A DNA stretch of 64,000 nt from JAUVKT01 sp942491535 (GTDB taxonomy: Bacteria > Bacteroidota > Bacteroidia > Bacteroidales > VadinHA17): assembly GCA_942491535.1 (NCBI GenBank), contig CALOBV010000007.1:248001-312000 (forward strand), in the 5' to 3' direction. Made by a program: the position numbers and the translations under genes. The notes beneath the pieces were generated by a model, which saw only the letters and a program-made list of their open reading frames with translations, was not told the origin of the DNA and did no database searches. Of the stretch, positions 53,859 to 62,571 are shown in pieces (position 1 is the first letter of the stretch; every line of letters starts with the position of its first letter).

Positions 53859-53945
53859 AAAAAAATCTCAAGTCCAAAAAATTATAGCCATCTCCATTTG
53901 ACTAAATTACTAATTAAGCCTGTAGACGCAAAATATTCTGGTGTC

Positions 53946-55097
53946 TCAGCCAGATTGATTCTCTAAATTATTTTTCCTCTTTCCGGCAAATAATTCATAA
54001 TTAACAAGCCTGCTCTCCAGTGCTCCATTAAAGAGAGTGTGTTTTTTTGAGGGTTTTAACCCAACAGACTTTAATCCTGAAACGCTGGATGTAATTATCC
54101 ATACATCTGAACCACTATAACCGTGTTTGAGTCGTTCTCCTATTTTTCGATAAAAATCTGCTATATCATCTTCAGGAAGCCTCTCTCCATAAGGAGGGTT
54201 GATTAGTATAGTATACATTTTGCCACCTGAATCAGATTCAAAAAAATCAGACATTCCCAGCTTGATTATATTTTTCAAACCTGCATTTGCAATATTATTT
54301 CGTGCTATGCTGATAGCTTCAGCAGATCTGTCTGAACAGCTTATATCACCCCTCTCGGGTTTAATAATCTCAGCTTCCTTCTTTATCTTATACAGGAGAG
54401 ACTCATCATAATCCGACCAGTTCATAAAGCCAAAGTAAGTTCTGAACTTGCCGGGTGGAATATTATTTGCAATTAATGCCGCTTCAATTGCAAATGTACC
54501 TGAGCCACACATAGGATCAAGAAATGGAGTTTTTCCATTCCAGCCTGACAATTTTATTATTCCGGCAGCCAGGACCTCGTTTAATGGAGCACTCGTAGCC
54601 TCCGTCCTGTAACCTCGTTTAAAAAGGGGTGTAACTGATGAGTCTATTGATATTGTAACATTATTCTCACTTATCCTAAGATTAAAAACTACATCGGGTC
54701 TTTGAGTATCAACCGTCGGTCTCCTGTTGTGCTTCGTCCTGAATTTATCTACAATCGCATCCTTCAGTACCAGGCCTGCATAGCCCGTATGTTTAAAGAG
54801 AGTTGAGTGAACAACCGGGACTATTGAAAAGGTCTGATCGACAGTCATAAACCTGTCCCAGTCAAAACGTAAAGCACTGGAGTATAAGTTTTTAGATGTC
54901 CTTATCCTGAACTCCACAAGTGGCTTAAGTATAGATAAAGCTGTTCTGAGCTGGTAATTAGCCCTGTACATCATTTCTTTATCCCCTTCAAACTCAACTG
55001 CCCGGTTAGAAATCTTGATACTATCTGCACCAAGATCCTTAAGTTCACCGGCAAGAACCTCTTCAAGACCAAATAACGACTTGGCTATAAGTTGCAT
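53946..55097 (-). CDS. THUMP-domain SAM-dependent RNA methyltransferase (RlmL N-half-like)
   Basis: 383 residues. The N-terminal THUMP region (MQLIAKSLFGLEEVLAGELKDLGA, then EFEGDKEMMYRANYQLRTA) is followed by the RlmL-type methyltransferase with LDPMCGSGTFAIEAALIANN and the NPPYGERL active-site motif. It transfers a methyl group to an RNA guanine N2, most likely in 23S rRNA. The length (383) equals the RlmL N-half alone, without the RlmK fusion of E. coli. It lies 12 bp after the S41 protease gene. Confidence 0.94.
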   Translation of the reverse strand: MQLIAKSLFGLEEVLAGELKDLGADSIKISNRAVEFEGDKEMMYRANYQLRTALSILKPLVEFRIRTSKNLYSSALRFDWDRFMTVDQTFSIVPVVHSTLFKHTGYAGLVLKDAIVDKFRTKHNRRPTVDTQRPDVVFNLRISENNVTISIDSSVTPLFKRGYRTEATSAPLNEVLAAGIIKLSGWNGKTPFLDPMCGSGTFAIEAALIANNIPPGKFRTYFGFMNWSDYDESLLYKIKKEAEIIKPERGDISCSDRSAEAISIARNNIANAGLKNIIKLGMSDFFESDSGGKMYTILINPPYGERLPEDDIADFYRKIGERLKHGYSGSDVWIITSSVSGLKSVGLKPSKKHTLFNGALESRLVNYELFAGKRKNNLENQSG

Positions 55098-55109
55098 ATT
55101 AGAGCTGTT

Positions 55110-56702
55110 CTAATTAGTTTTCTTCAACAGGGCATTATATAAGGACTTATCTGAAATTATGTCAAGGGCCTTTTGAAGAGTAGGATCACCTTGATTAACA
55201 GTTTCATAATACTCAGACATATCCCATAAATCGCGGGCTACAAGGCCTTTTAGAATCTTAAATAGCTGATTCTTGCTTACTAAATACTGGTCCTCATCAT
55301 ATTTTGCCCCCATTTCTTCGGCCTTATCTATAAATGCCTCAATATCTTTATCCGTAAACTCAAAATCACTCTCAAACTTTTCAAAGGATTTATATTTACG
55401 CGTGAGATTATTCCTGTTATGATCTACAAAATCAAGGGTAAATTCTGTAATTGCATTAGTGCTTATCAGGCTGCGGTAATAATCTGAATACCAAGTAGTA
55501 TCAATCGGAACAAAGATATCAGGCATTATTCCTCCGCCTCCAAAGACATCTCTCCCGTTAACGAGGGTTGTATACTTCAAGGAATCCGGAAAAGAGATGC
55601 TATCGGCCGACATTAACTCTCCATTCGAAAATCTTAAATAATAGTCTTTGATATATTTCTCCAGCCCATCTTCATAAGGCCTTTGTATAAGCCGGCCTGT
55701 AGGGGTATAGTACCTTGCTATTGTAAGCCTGACCATTGATCCATCCTGCATATAAAAACCATTCTGCACCAGGCCTTTACCAAATGTACGCCTTCCAACT
55801 ATTACTCCTCTGTCGTAATCCTGAAGGGCACCTGCAAGAATCTCACTGGCAGAAGCAGATCCTTCATCCACAAGTATTACTATCCTGGAATTTGCAAGAT
55901 CACCCTTGCCCACACTGTTTAATTCCTGCCTTGGAGTTTTTAGACCTTCCAGATATACAATCATCTTTTTTTCAGCGAATAAATGATCTGCTATTCGGAT
56001 TGCAGACTCCAGGTAGCCACCTGTGTTCCCCCTGAGGTCTATAATCAGGTGCATCATATCTTCATTCAGCAAGCCTTTTACAGCATTGGTGAACTCGCTC
56101 TGTGTGGTAGCGGCAAATTTGTTTAGTTTGATATAGCCTACGCCATCAGTAATCATATAAGACGCATCGAGACTGTTTACCGGAATCTTGTCACGTATAA
56201 TTGTATAAGAAGTAATTCCTTCCACTCCGCGTCTGTATACTCCTACCCTTACCTTTGTACCCTTCTCTCCAAGGAGCCTTTTTCGCACGCCTGATGTTGT
56301 AATTCCCACTCCCGCTACTTTCTCTCCTTCAATAGTTACAATCCTGTCACCAGATCTCAATCCTGCTTTTTCAGACGGTCCGCCAGGAACAGGAGATATT
56401 ACTATTATTGAATCATAAAGAACATTAAACTGAATACCTATTCCCTTGAAGTTACCTTCAAGGCCCTCGTTCATCTCTTTAACTTCCTCAGCCGAGAAAT
56501 AAACAGAGTGAGGATCCAGGTTTTTCAGAATTTCCTTGATTGCCTTTTCGGTTAACATTTCCTGATCTGTGCTGTCAACATAAAATGCATCAACCAGGGC
56601 CATTGTCCGGGCAATCTTTAAAGTCTGCTCCGTAAACATCTGCTGTCCGCAAATATTTCCTGCTACCAGAACTGCTATTATTGCTATATATATTCTTTTC
56701 AT
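55110..56702 (-). CDS. S41-family C-terminal processing protease
   Basis: 530 residues. Signal peptide (RIYIAIIAVLVAGNICGQ), then a helical lead, PDZ (GIGIQFNVLYDSIIVISPVPGGPSEKAGLRSGDRIVTI) and the S41 core. Catalytic Ser lies in DEGSASASEILAG and Lys in GRRTFGKGLVQ; the LRGNTGGYLESA loop precedes them. A C-terminal helical region follows (residues ~400-530). It cleaves misfolded or precursor proteins in the periplasm. On the minus strand it lies downstream of guaA, past a 230-bp repeat-filled spacer. Confidence 0.94.
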   Translation of the reverse strand: MKRIYIAIIAVLVAGNICGQQMFTEQTLKIARTMALVDAFYVDSTDQEMLTEKAIKEILKNLDPHSVYFSAEEVKEMNEGLEGNFKGIGIQFNVLYDSIIVISPVPGGPSEKAGLRSGDRIVTIEGEKVAGVGITTSGVRKRLLGEKGTKVRVGVYRRGVEGITSYTIIRDKIPVNSLDASYMITDGVGYIKLNKFAATTQSEFTNAVKGLLNEDMMHLIIDLRGNTGGYLESAIRIADHLFAEKKMIVYLEGLKTPRQELNSVGKGDLANSRIVILVDEGSASASEILAGALQDYDRGVIVGRRTFGKGLVQNGFYMQDGSMVRLTIARYYTPTGRLIQRPYEDGLEKYIKDYYLRFSNGELMSADSISFPDSLKYTTLVNGRDVFGGGGIMPDIFVPIDTTWYSDYYRSLISTNAITEFTLDFVDHNRNNLTRKYKSFEKFESDFEFTDKDIEAFIDKAEEMGAKYDEDQYLVSKNQLFKILKGLVARDLWDMSEYYETVNQGDPTLQKALDIISDKSLYNALLKKTN

Positions 56703-56729
56703 TGAAAATTGTTTAATTGTTGAGATGTA

Positions 56730-56874
56730 AATTGTTGAATTGTTGAATTGTTGAATTGTTAAATCGTTTAATTGTTAAATCGTTTAATTGTTAAATCGTT
56801 TAATTGTTAAATCGTTGAATTGTTAAATCGTTTAATTGTTTAAATCGTTTAATTGTTTAATTGTTGAGTTGTTA
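56730..56874. repeat. octamer tandem repeat, AAT[TC]GTTN x ~18
   Basis: Starts with three AATTGTTG, then alternating AATTGTTA and AATCGTTT units, with one 1-bp insertion at 56142+700 (position 56842) that shifts the later units. The array fills the gap before the S41 gene's start on the minus strand. The 8-bp period sets it apart from the 7-bp arrays nearby. Confidence 0.9.
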
Positions 56875-56880
56875 AACTCC

Positions 56881-56929
56881 TTAGCTCTTAGCTCTTAGCT
56901 CTTTGCCCTTAGCTCTTTGCCCTTTGCCC
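56881..56929. repeat. heptamer tandem repeat, TTAGCTC and TTTGCCC x7
   Basis: Seven units: TTAGCTC three times, TTTGCCC, TTAGCTC, then TTTGCCC twice. Two unit types differing at three sites are mixed. It ends 3 bp before the guaA stop codon on the opposite side. Confidence 0.93.
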
Positions 56930-56932
56930 TAA

Positions 56933-58463
56933 CTATTCCCATTCAATTGTTGCCGGTGGTTTTGAGCTGATATCGTATACCACCCTGTTAATACCCCTTA
57001 CCTTATTTATAATTTCGTTCGACATCTGTCCAAGAAATTCGTACGGAAGGTGCGACCAGTCAGCAGTCATTCCATCAGTTGAACCGACTGCCCGTAGTAC
57101 AACAGCATTCTCATAGGTTCTTTCATCACCCATCACTCCTACAGATTGAACAGGTAGCAGGATAACACCAGCCTGCCATACCTTGTTGTACAATCCATGT
57201 TTTTTTAGCCCTTCTATATAAATGTGGTCTGCTTCCTGTAGTATCCTGACCTTTTCACGGGTAATATCTCCCAGTATTCTTATACCAAGTCCCGGTCCGG
57301 GAAAGGGATGACGCTGAATTATATTATCAGGCATTGACATGGCCTTTCCTACCCTTCTGACTTCATCTTTAAAAAGGAGGTTTAAGGGTTCAACCACTTT
57401 TAGATGCATCTTCTCAGGTAAGCCTCCTACATTATGATGAGATTTTATTGTAGCTGAAGGACCATTAACAGAAACAGATTCGATAACATCAGGATAAATT
57501 GTACCCTGGGCAAGCCATTTCACATCTTTTATCTTATGAGCCTCCTGATCAAAAACTTCAATAAATACCCTGCCAATAATTTTACGTTTCTCTTCAGGCT
57601 CAGATGCACCCATAAGTGCATCCAGGAACTTATCAGAAGCATCAACTCCAATCACATTTAATCCAAGACCAAGATATGATTCCAGGACAGACTCAAATTC
57701 ATTCTTACGCAGCAGTCCGTTATCAATAAATATACAAATAAGATTCTTTCCTATGGCCTTATTTAACAGGAAGGCAGCAACCGATGAATCTACACCTCCT
57801 GAGAGACCAAGAATAACCTTATCATTACCAAGCTTTGTTTGCAGGTTTTCTACTGTTGACTCCACGAATGAGTCGGGGGTCCATGACTGTGAGCAATTAC
57901 AAATATCTACAATAAAGTTTTGCAATATCTGCTTTCCTTCACTTGTATGATATACCTCTGGATGAAATTGTATTCCCCAGGAATTCTCGCCTCCAATCTG
58001 GAATGCACCAATCTTAACATCATTAGTTGAACCAATAATCTGATAATGTTCTGGTATGCTGGCTATTGTATCGCCATGAGACATCCAGACCTGTGTTCCT
58101 TCGGTAATACCCCGAAACAAGGGGTTCTTATTATCAATAAAGGCCATATTTGCCCTTCCATATTCTCTTGTATTAGAGGGCAAGACTTCCCCTCCATAAT
58201 TATGAGCAAGGTGTTGAGCCCCATAGCATACACCAAGTAAAGGCACCTTACCCTTAATGTGAGCTTAAGTCTGGGACAGGAGCCTCCTTATCGCGTACCG
58301 AAAAAGGGCTTCCGGAGAGAATAACTCCTTTCACTGAATCATCAGCAGAAGGTGCATTATTAAAAGGGTAAATTTCACAATATACGTTAAGCTCCCTTAT
58401 GCGCCTTGCGATTAGCTGGGTATACTGGGAACCAAAATCAAGAATTAAAATCTTCTCCTGCAC
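56933..58463 (-). pseudogene. guaA: GMP synthase (glutamine-hydrolysing), frameshifted
   Basis: The gene starts with GTG at 58463 (MQEKILILDFGSQYTQLIAR) and breaks after VPDLS near 58262. One extra base (AGC-T-CAC) shifts the frame; removing it restores DLSHIKGKVPLLGVCYG and gives 509 residues, normal for GuaA. The glutaminase nucleophile Cys is in GVCYGAQ, the ATP-pyrophosphatase loop is VILGLSGGVDSSVAA, and the C-terminal dimer domain ends in PPATIEWE. It makes GMP from XMP. Since GMP synthesis is essential or nearly so, a sequencing insertion is more likely than real loss. Confidence 0.93.
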
Positions 58464-58485
58464 AACAATTGCATTTAATTTGCGA

Positions 58486-58493
58486 CAAATATA
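58486..58493 (-). promoter_or_regulatory. TAnnTTTG -7 motif before guaA
   Basis: Minus-strand TATATTTG, 22 bp before the GTG start, which leaves a leader of about 16 nt. Confidence 0.45.
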
Positions 58494-58525
58494 ACTAATC
58501 TTTTTTGGTTTGGACAGCTTGGAAT

Positions 58526-59437
58526 TTAGACCCTTATTCTCAGATTATCTTCAGCAGCAACTGTATTCCCAAACACCATTCTTGCTTCCTCAAGCAAGCC
58601 TGACACGTCTTTGTACCTGGCAGAAAAATGCCCGAGTAAAAGTTTGCCTGCACCGGCATCCTTCGCTATCATAGCTGCTTCATAAGCGGTTGAATGACCC
58701 GTTTCTTTTGCCAGGGCCGAATGTTCACTTCCAAAAGTTGAATCGTGATATAATAGATCCACTCCCTTAACGAAGGACACTAATCGCTTAAAATATGAGG
58801 TGTCGCTGCAATAAGCAAATGATCTTGGAGAAGGCGGATCGTAAGTAAGTTTACTATTCTGTAATACTTCTCCTGATGATCTTATAATATTTTCTCCCTT
58901 CTTAAGACTCTTGATTTCCTTCAGGCTCAACTTATATTCCGGGATACATTCTTTTATTATATTTCTGTCTTTCAGCTTTTCTCTGAATAGAAAACCAAAT
59001 GTTGGAATCCTGTGTTTTAGAGGAAGTGAAGAAACAGTAATATATTTATCTTCATAAATCTTCTTCGGGTCTTTGCCGTCCATGCCTATAAAATTAAGGT
59101 CATAATTCAGGTTAATATCAAAATCTGATAAATGAGAAATTAATACACCTGAAAATCCTGCCGGGGCATACAGATTCAGGGGATGTTTTCTACCAAGCAG
59201 GTTCATGGTTGATATCAGGCCATAGAGTCCGAAGATATGGTCACCATGAGTATGACTGATGAAGATATTATTAATCTTTCCTATTCCGAATTTATTACGG
59301 CGAAGTTGCATCTGAGTACCCTCTCCGCAATCTATTAAAAAAATCCGCTCATGTGAATTAACCACATGAGCGGATGGATATCTTTTAGAGGTTGGTAAGG
59401 CTGAGCTACTTCCTAATACTGTAACTTCAAATACCAC
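58526..59437 (-). CDS. rnz: ribonuclease Z
   Basis: 303 residues. Metallo-beta-lactamase fold with the zinc motif H62-T-H64-G-D66-H67 (SHTHGDHIFG), VFEVTVLGSSSALPT at the start, and the C-terminal LLGHFSARYKDV. It trims 3' ends of tRNA precursors in the cytoplasm. It lies 11 bp after a STAS-domain gene on the same strand, an arrangement common in Bacteroidota as I recall. Length and motifs are normal. Confidence 0.95.
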   Translation of the reverse strand: MVFEVTVLGSSSALPTSKRYPSAHVVNSHERIFLIDCGEGTQMQLRRNKFGIGKINNIFISHTHGDHIFGLYGLISTMNLLGRKHPLNLYAPAGFSGVLISHLSDFDINLNYDLNFIGMDGKDPKKIYEDKYITVSSLPLKHRIPTFGFLFREKLKDRNIIKECIPEYKLSLKEIKSLKKGENIIRSSGEVLQNSKLTYDPPSPRSFAYCSDTSYFKRLVSFVKGVDLLYHDSTFGSEHSALAKETGHSTAYEAAMIAKDAGAGKLLLGHFSARYKDVSGLLEEARMVFGNTVAAEDNLRIRV

Positions 59438-59448
59438 GTCTCAATATT

Positions 59449-59787
59449 CTACGATATCAGGCCTACAGCGTCATCAACATTGCCTGTAATATTTAACACT
59501 GTATCCAGTTGTGAGATTGTAATTAATCTTTCAACTGCATCATTAAGTCCACACAAAACAAATGTGCCCCCCGCGTTTTTACATAAGCGGTTAGCTACTA
59601 AAATTGCACTGAGTCCTGAAGAATCACAATATTGACATTGCTCCAGATCAAGGATGATGTTTTTTTCGCCCTTACCTGATACAAGAACCAGCTCAGACTT
59701 CAAAGCAGGTGCAATATGCGTATCGAGCTTTTCTGTTTGTACCTGAATTAACGTACTGTTATTCCGACTCTCAATATTAAAATCCAT
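59449..59787 (-). CDS. STAS-domain anti-sigma antagonist-like protein
   Basis: 112 residues, one STAS domain. MDFNIESRNNSTLIQVQTEKLDT and IILDLEQCQYCDSSGLSAIL with the phospho-acceptor Ser pair, then FVLCGLNDAVERLITIS. It is the second STAS protein of the window (the first is at 48636). Co-transcribed with rnz; perhaps it answers a stress kinase, but its partner is not identifiable. Confidence 0.92.
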   Translation of the reverse strand: MDFNIESRNNSTLIQVQTEKLDTHIAPALKSELVLVSGKGEKNIILDLEQCQYCDSSGLSAILVANRLCKNAGGTFVLCGLNDAVERLITISQLDTVLNITGNVDDAVGLIS

Positions 59788-59821
59788 GATATTGACATTA
59801 AAGTTAGTAGCCCTAAATTAG

Positions 59822-61570
59822 TTATTTTTTCTTAGACTTGGAAGATTTACTTTCATTTTCTTCCATTTCTTCTTTTAGAGCGGCAAGGTCTGTAATATCA
59901 CCAAGTGTTGTTTTCTCAAGATTAGACTTAACCTTCTTGGCTGCCTGCTTTGTCTCTTTGCCTGCAACTTTACGGGTTTTAGTATCTGTATCACGTTTTT
60001 CGTCTTCAAAAATCCTGCTATGAGAGAGAATAATTTTCTTAGCTGATTTATTAAACTCGATAACCTTGAACTGAAGCTTCTCTTCAATTTTGCCTGATGT
60101 TCCGTCTTCTTTCACAAGGTGTTTGGGTGTTACAAAGCCTTCTACACCATATTGAAGAGCTACTACTGCTCCCTTATCAAAAACATCAACTATTGTACCC
60201 TCATGTATCGAGTCAACAACAAATAGATCTTCAAATACGTCCCACGGATTTTCTTCAAGTTGTTTATGACCTAGGCTAAGTCTCCTGTTTTCCTTATCGA
60301 TCTCCAGAACAACCACTTCTATTTCAGCATCTATTGATGTAAACTCCGCTGGATGCTTTATTTTCTTGGTCCATGAAAGATCAGAGATGTGTATTAATCC
60401 GTCGACACCCTCTTCTATTTCAACAAATACTCCAAAGTTTGTAAAGTTACGGACTCTGGCTGTATGTTTTGAACCTGCTGCGTATTTGTCTTCAATTTTC
60501 TCCCAGGGATCGGTCTTAAGTTGCTTGATGCCAAGCGACATTTTTCTCTGCTCACGGTCAAGTGTAAGAATCACCGCTTCAACTTCATCGCCAACATTCA
60601 TAAACTCCTGTGCAGATCTCAGGTGCTGCGACCATGACATTTCTGATACATGGATCAGGCCCTCAACTCCAGTAGCAATTTCGACAAATGCTCCGTAGTC
60701 GGCCATAACAACAACTTTCCCTTTAACCTTATCTCCAACAGCTAATTTTTCATCCAGAGAATCCCATGGATGTGATGTAAGTTGTTTAAGACCCAGAGCT
60801 ATTCTCTTCTTATCATCATCAAAATCAAGAATTACAACATTTAATTTTTGATCCAGTTGTACAATTTCCTCAGGGTGATTAACCCTGCCCCATGACAGGT
60901 CAGTAATGTGAATTAGTCCATCTACTCCACCCAGGTCGATAAATACACCATAGGATGTAATATTCTTAACAGTTCCTTCCAGAACCTGACCTTTCTCCAG
61001 TTTTGCAATAATTTCTTTTTTCTGATGTTCAAGTTCAGCCTCAATAAGTGCCTTGTGAGATACCACTACGTTTTTGAACTCATGATTTATCTTCACAACC
61101 TTAAATTCCATCGTCTTACCAACATAAATATCATAGTCGCGAATTGGCTTAACATCAATCTGCGAACCGGGCAGGAATGCCTCGATTCCGAAAACATCTA
61201 CTATCATACCTCCCTTGGTACGACACTTGATATAACCCTTGATAATTTCATCATCATCCAGAGCAGTATTAACCCTGTCCCATGATTTAAGAGCGCGCGC
61301 CCTCTTATGAGATAAGATAAGCTGTCCTCTTTTATCTTCCTGACTTTCAACGTAAACTTCAACTGTGTCGCCTGCTTTTAACTCAGGATTATATCTGAAT
61401 TCATTAAGACTAACAATACCTTCTGATTTGTAACCAATGTTAATAACAACTTCCCTGGTATTCATTGAGATTACTGTGCCGTCTACGACTTCATCAACAG
61501 CAATAGTAGAAAGAGTTTCATTATACAGATCCTCATACTCCTTCATCTTGGGAGACTTTCGCTGCTCCAC
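59822..61570 (-). CDS. rpsA: 30S ribosomal protein S1, conserved S1-repeat part
   Basis: The intact frame of 582 residues from a GTG at 61570 carries six S1 (OB) domains, e.g. VDGTVISMNTREVVINIGYK, LEGTVKNITSYGVFIDLGG, VKGKVVVMADYGAFVEIATG, HTARVRNFTNFGVFVEIEEG and HEGTIVDVFDKGAVVALQYG. The C-terminus is Lys-rich. The conserved N-terminal piece FDWEEFES lies just upstream of 61570 in the same frame, so the GTG is not the true start; the real gene extends to 62170. It delivers mRNA to the ribosome. The true full length would be ~780 residues. Confidence 0.9.
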   Translation of the reverse strand: MEQRKSPKMKEYEDLYNETLSTIAVDEVVDGTVISMNTREVVINIGYKSEGIVSLNEFRYNPELKAGDTVEVYVESQEDKRGQLILSHKRARALKSWDRVNTALDDDEIIKGYIKCRTKGGMIVDVFGIEAFLPGSQIDVKPIRDYDIYVGKTMEFKVVKINHEFKNVVVSHKALIEAELEHQKKEIIAKLEKGQVLEGTVKNITSYGVFIDLGGVDGLIHITDLSWGRVNHPEEIVQLDQKLNVVILDFDDDKKRIALGLKQLTSHPWDSLDEKLAVGDKVKGKVVVMADYGAFVEIATGVEGLIHVSEMSWSQHLRSAQEFMNVGDEVEAVILTLDREQRKMSLGIKQLKTDPWEKIEDKYAAGSKHTARVRNFTNFGVFVEIEEGVDGLIHISDLSWTKKIKHPAEFTSIDAEIEVVVLEIDKENRRLSLGHKQLEENPWDVFEDLFVVDSIHEGTIVDVFDKGAVVALQYGVEGFVTPKHLVKEDGTSGKIEEKLQFKVIEFNKSAKKIILSHSRIFEDEKRDTDTKTRKVAGKETKQAAKKVKSNLEKTTLGDITDLAALKEEMEENESKSSKSKKK

Positions 61571-62170
61571 TGATTCGAATTCTTCCCAGTCAAATTCTTC
61601 AAGAGCGCTCTCTGAAGTTTCAGCAACACTCTTTTCTTTTTTCGCTTTTGCAGCTGGCTTTTCTTTCTTCTCAGGCTTTTCCTCAGTCTCAGCTTCTACA
61701 GTCTCTTCGGTTTTCGCTTAAAGCTCTTCAACCTCTTCAACCTTTTCAGCCTTTTCAACCTTCTTCTCAGCCTTCTTCTCAGCCTCTACAGCCTCTACAG
61801 CTTCTACAGCCTCTACAGCCTCTACTACTGCTTCTTTCTCAACCTTTTCAGCCTTTTCAGCCTTCTTCTCAGCCTCTACAGCCTCTACAGCTTCTACAGC
61901 CTCTACTGCTTCTTTCTCAACCTTTTCAGCCTCTTCACCCTTCTTTCTTCTACAGCCTCTACAGCCTTCTTCTTTCAGCCTCTACAGCCTCTACAGCTCT
62001 CTACAGCTTCTACAGCTTCTACAGCCTCTACAGCCTCTACAGCCTCTACAGCCTTTTCAGCCTTCTACAGCCTTCTTTTCAGCCTTCTTCTCAGCCTTAG
62101 CTTCTACAGTTTCTTCGGTTTTCTTCTCAACCTTCTCTTCAGAGCTTGTTTTTTCAGTTTTTTGTGACAT
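61571..62170 (-). pseudogene. rpsA: rpsA N-terminal low-complexity extension, broken by indels and an in-frame stop
   Basis: The likely start is ATG at 62170 (MSQKTEKTSSEEKVEKKTEE). After 37 codons the frame meets TGA at 62057-62059 because of an indel in GTAGAAGGCTGAAAA. Further frameshifts lie near 62000 (GTAGAGAGCTG) and 61945, and a TAA stands at 61718-61720 in the frame that joins the S1 part. The sequence is a 9-bp tandem repeat coding Val-Glu-Ala (GTAGAGGCT) mixed with Glu-Lys-Ala units. Acidic/basic N-terminal tails occur in Bacteroidota S1. Errors at such repeats are common in long-read assemblies; real hypervariability is possible. Confidence 0.7.
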
Positions 62171-62571
62171 GATTTTAATTAAATAAACTAGTAATTAATA
62201 AGTTAGACATTATATTGCTAAAAATTGACTGCAAAAATACTGAAATAATATTTATTCACATAATATTTAGGTAAATAGTTAATGAAAACGGGTGAGCCAC
62301 TTATTGATCAAACAATACTGATTCTCAGCGATCTGTCCTTAAATCTACACAGTAGTATTTTAAGCTAAAAAAAGATAGTTACATTTACAGTTTCATCATT
62401 AAAAAAATATTTATCTTAAGCGTCAGATTAATAATACAGGTCTAAGATGAAATATTGAATTTTGGCATATATTCATTTTAGCTGGTAATCAGAGCGACCG
62501 GGCTTACAGTTATATATCCAGCATAAATTGAAGTGAAATTGTCATAATAATTAGAACAGAATATAAACATT
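62171..62571. other. 401-bp gene-free spacer between rpsA and rfbA
   Basis: AT-rich DNA between divergent genes. It holds the -7-like motif of rpsA (62232-62239) and presumably the rfbA promoter, which I could not pinpoint. A 28-codon open frame from 62282 is too short and lacks support. No hairpin, repeat or RNA gene was seen. Confidence 0.7.
62232..62239 (-). promoter_or_regulatory. TAnnTTTG -7 motif before rpsA
   Basis: Minus-strand TATTTTTG, 61 bp before the presumed rpsA ATG at 62170, which supports a gene start well upstream of the GTG at 61570. Confidence 0.4.

Noticed and set aside
58240..58280. Programmed frameshifting in guaA.
   Set aside because: There is no slippery heptamer or following structure at the junction, and GuaA is not known to use frameshifting.
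61648..62100. A plus-strand open frame of 150 codons rich in Gln, Pro, Ser and Leu.
   Set aside because: It is the antisense reading of the rpsA Val-Glu-Ala repeat; the same period and the lack of any start signal show it is a shadow.
62282..62368. A 28-codon open frame in the rpsA-rfbA spacer.
   Set aside because: Too short, no recognisable family, no good ribosome-binding site and no supporting context.
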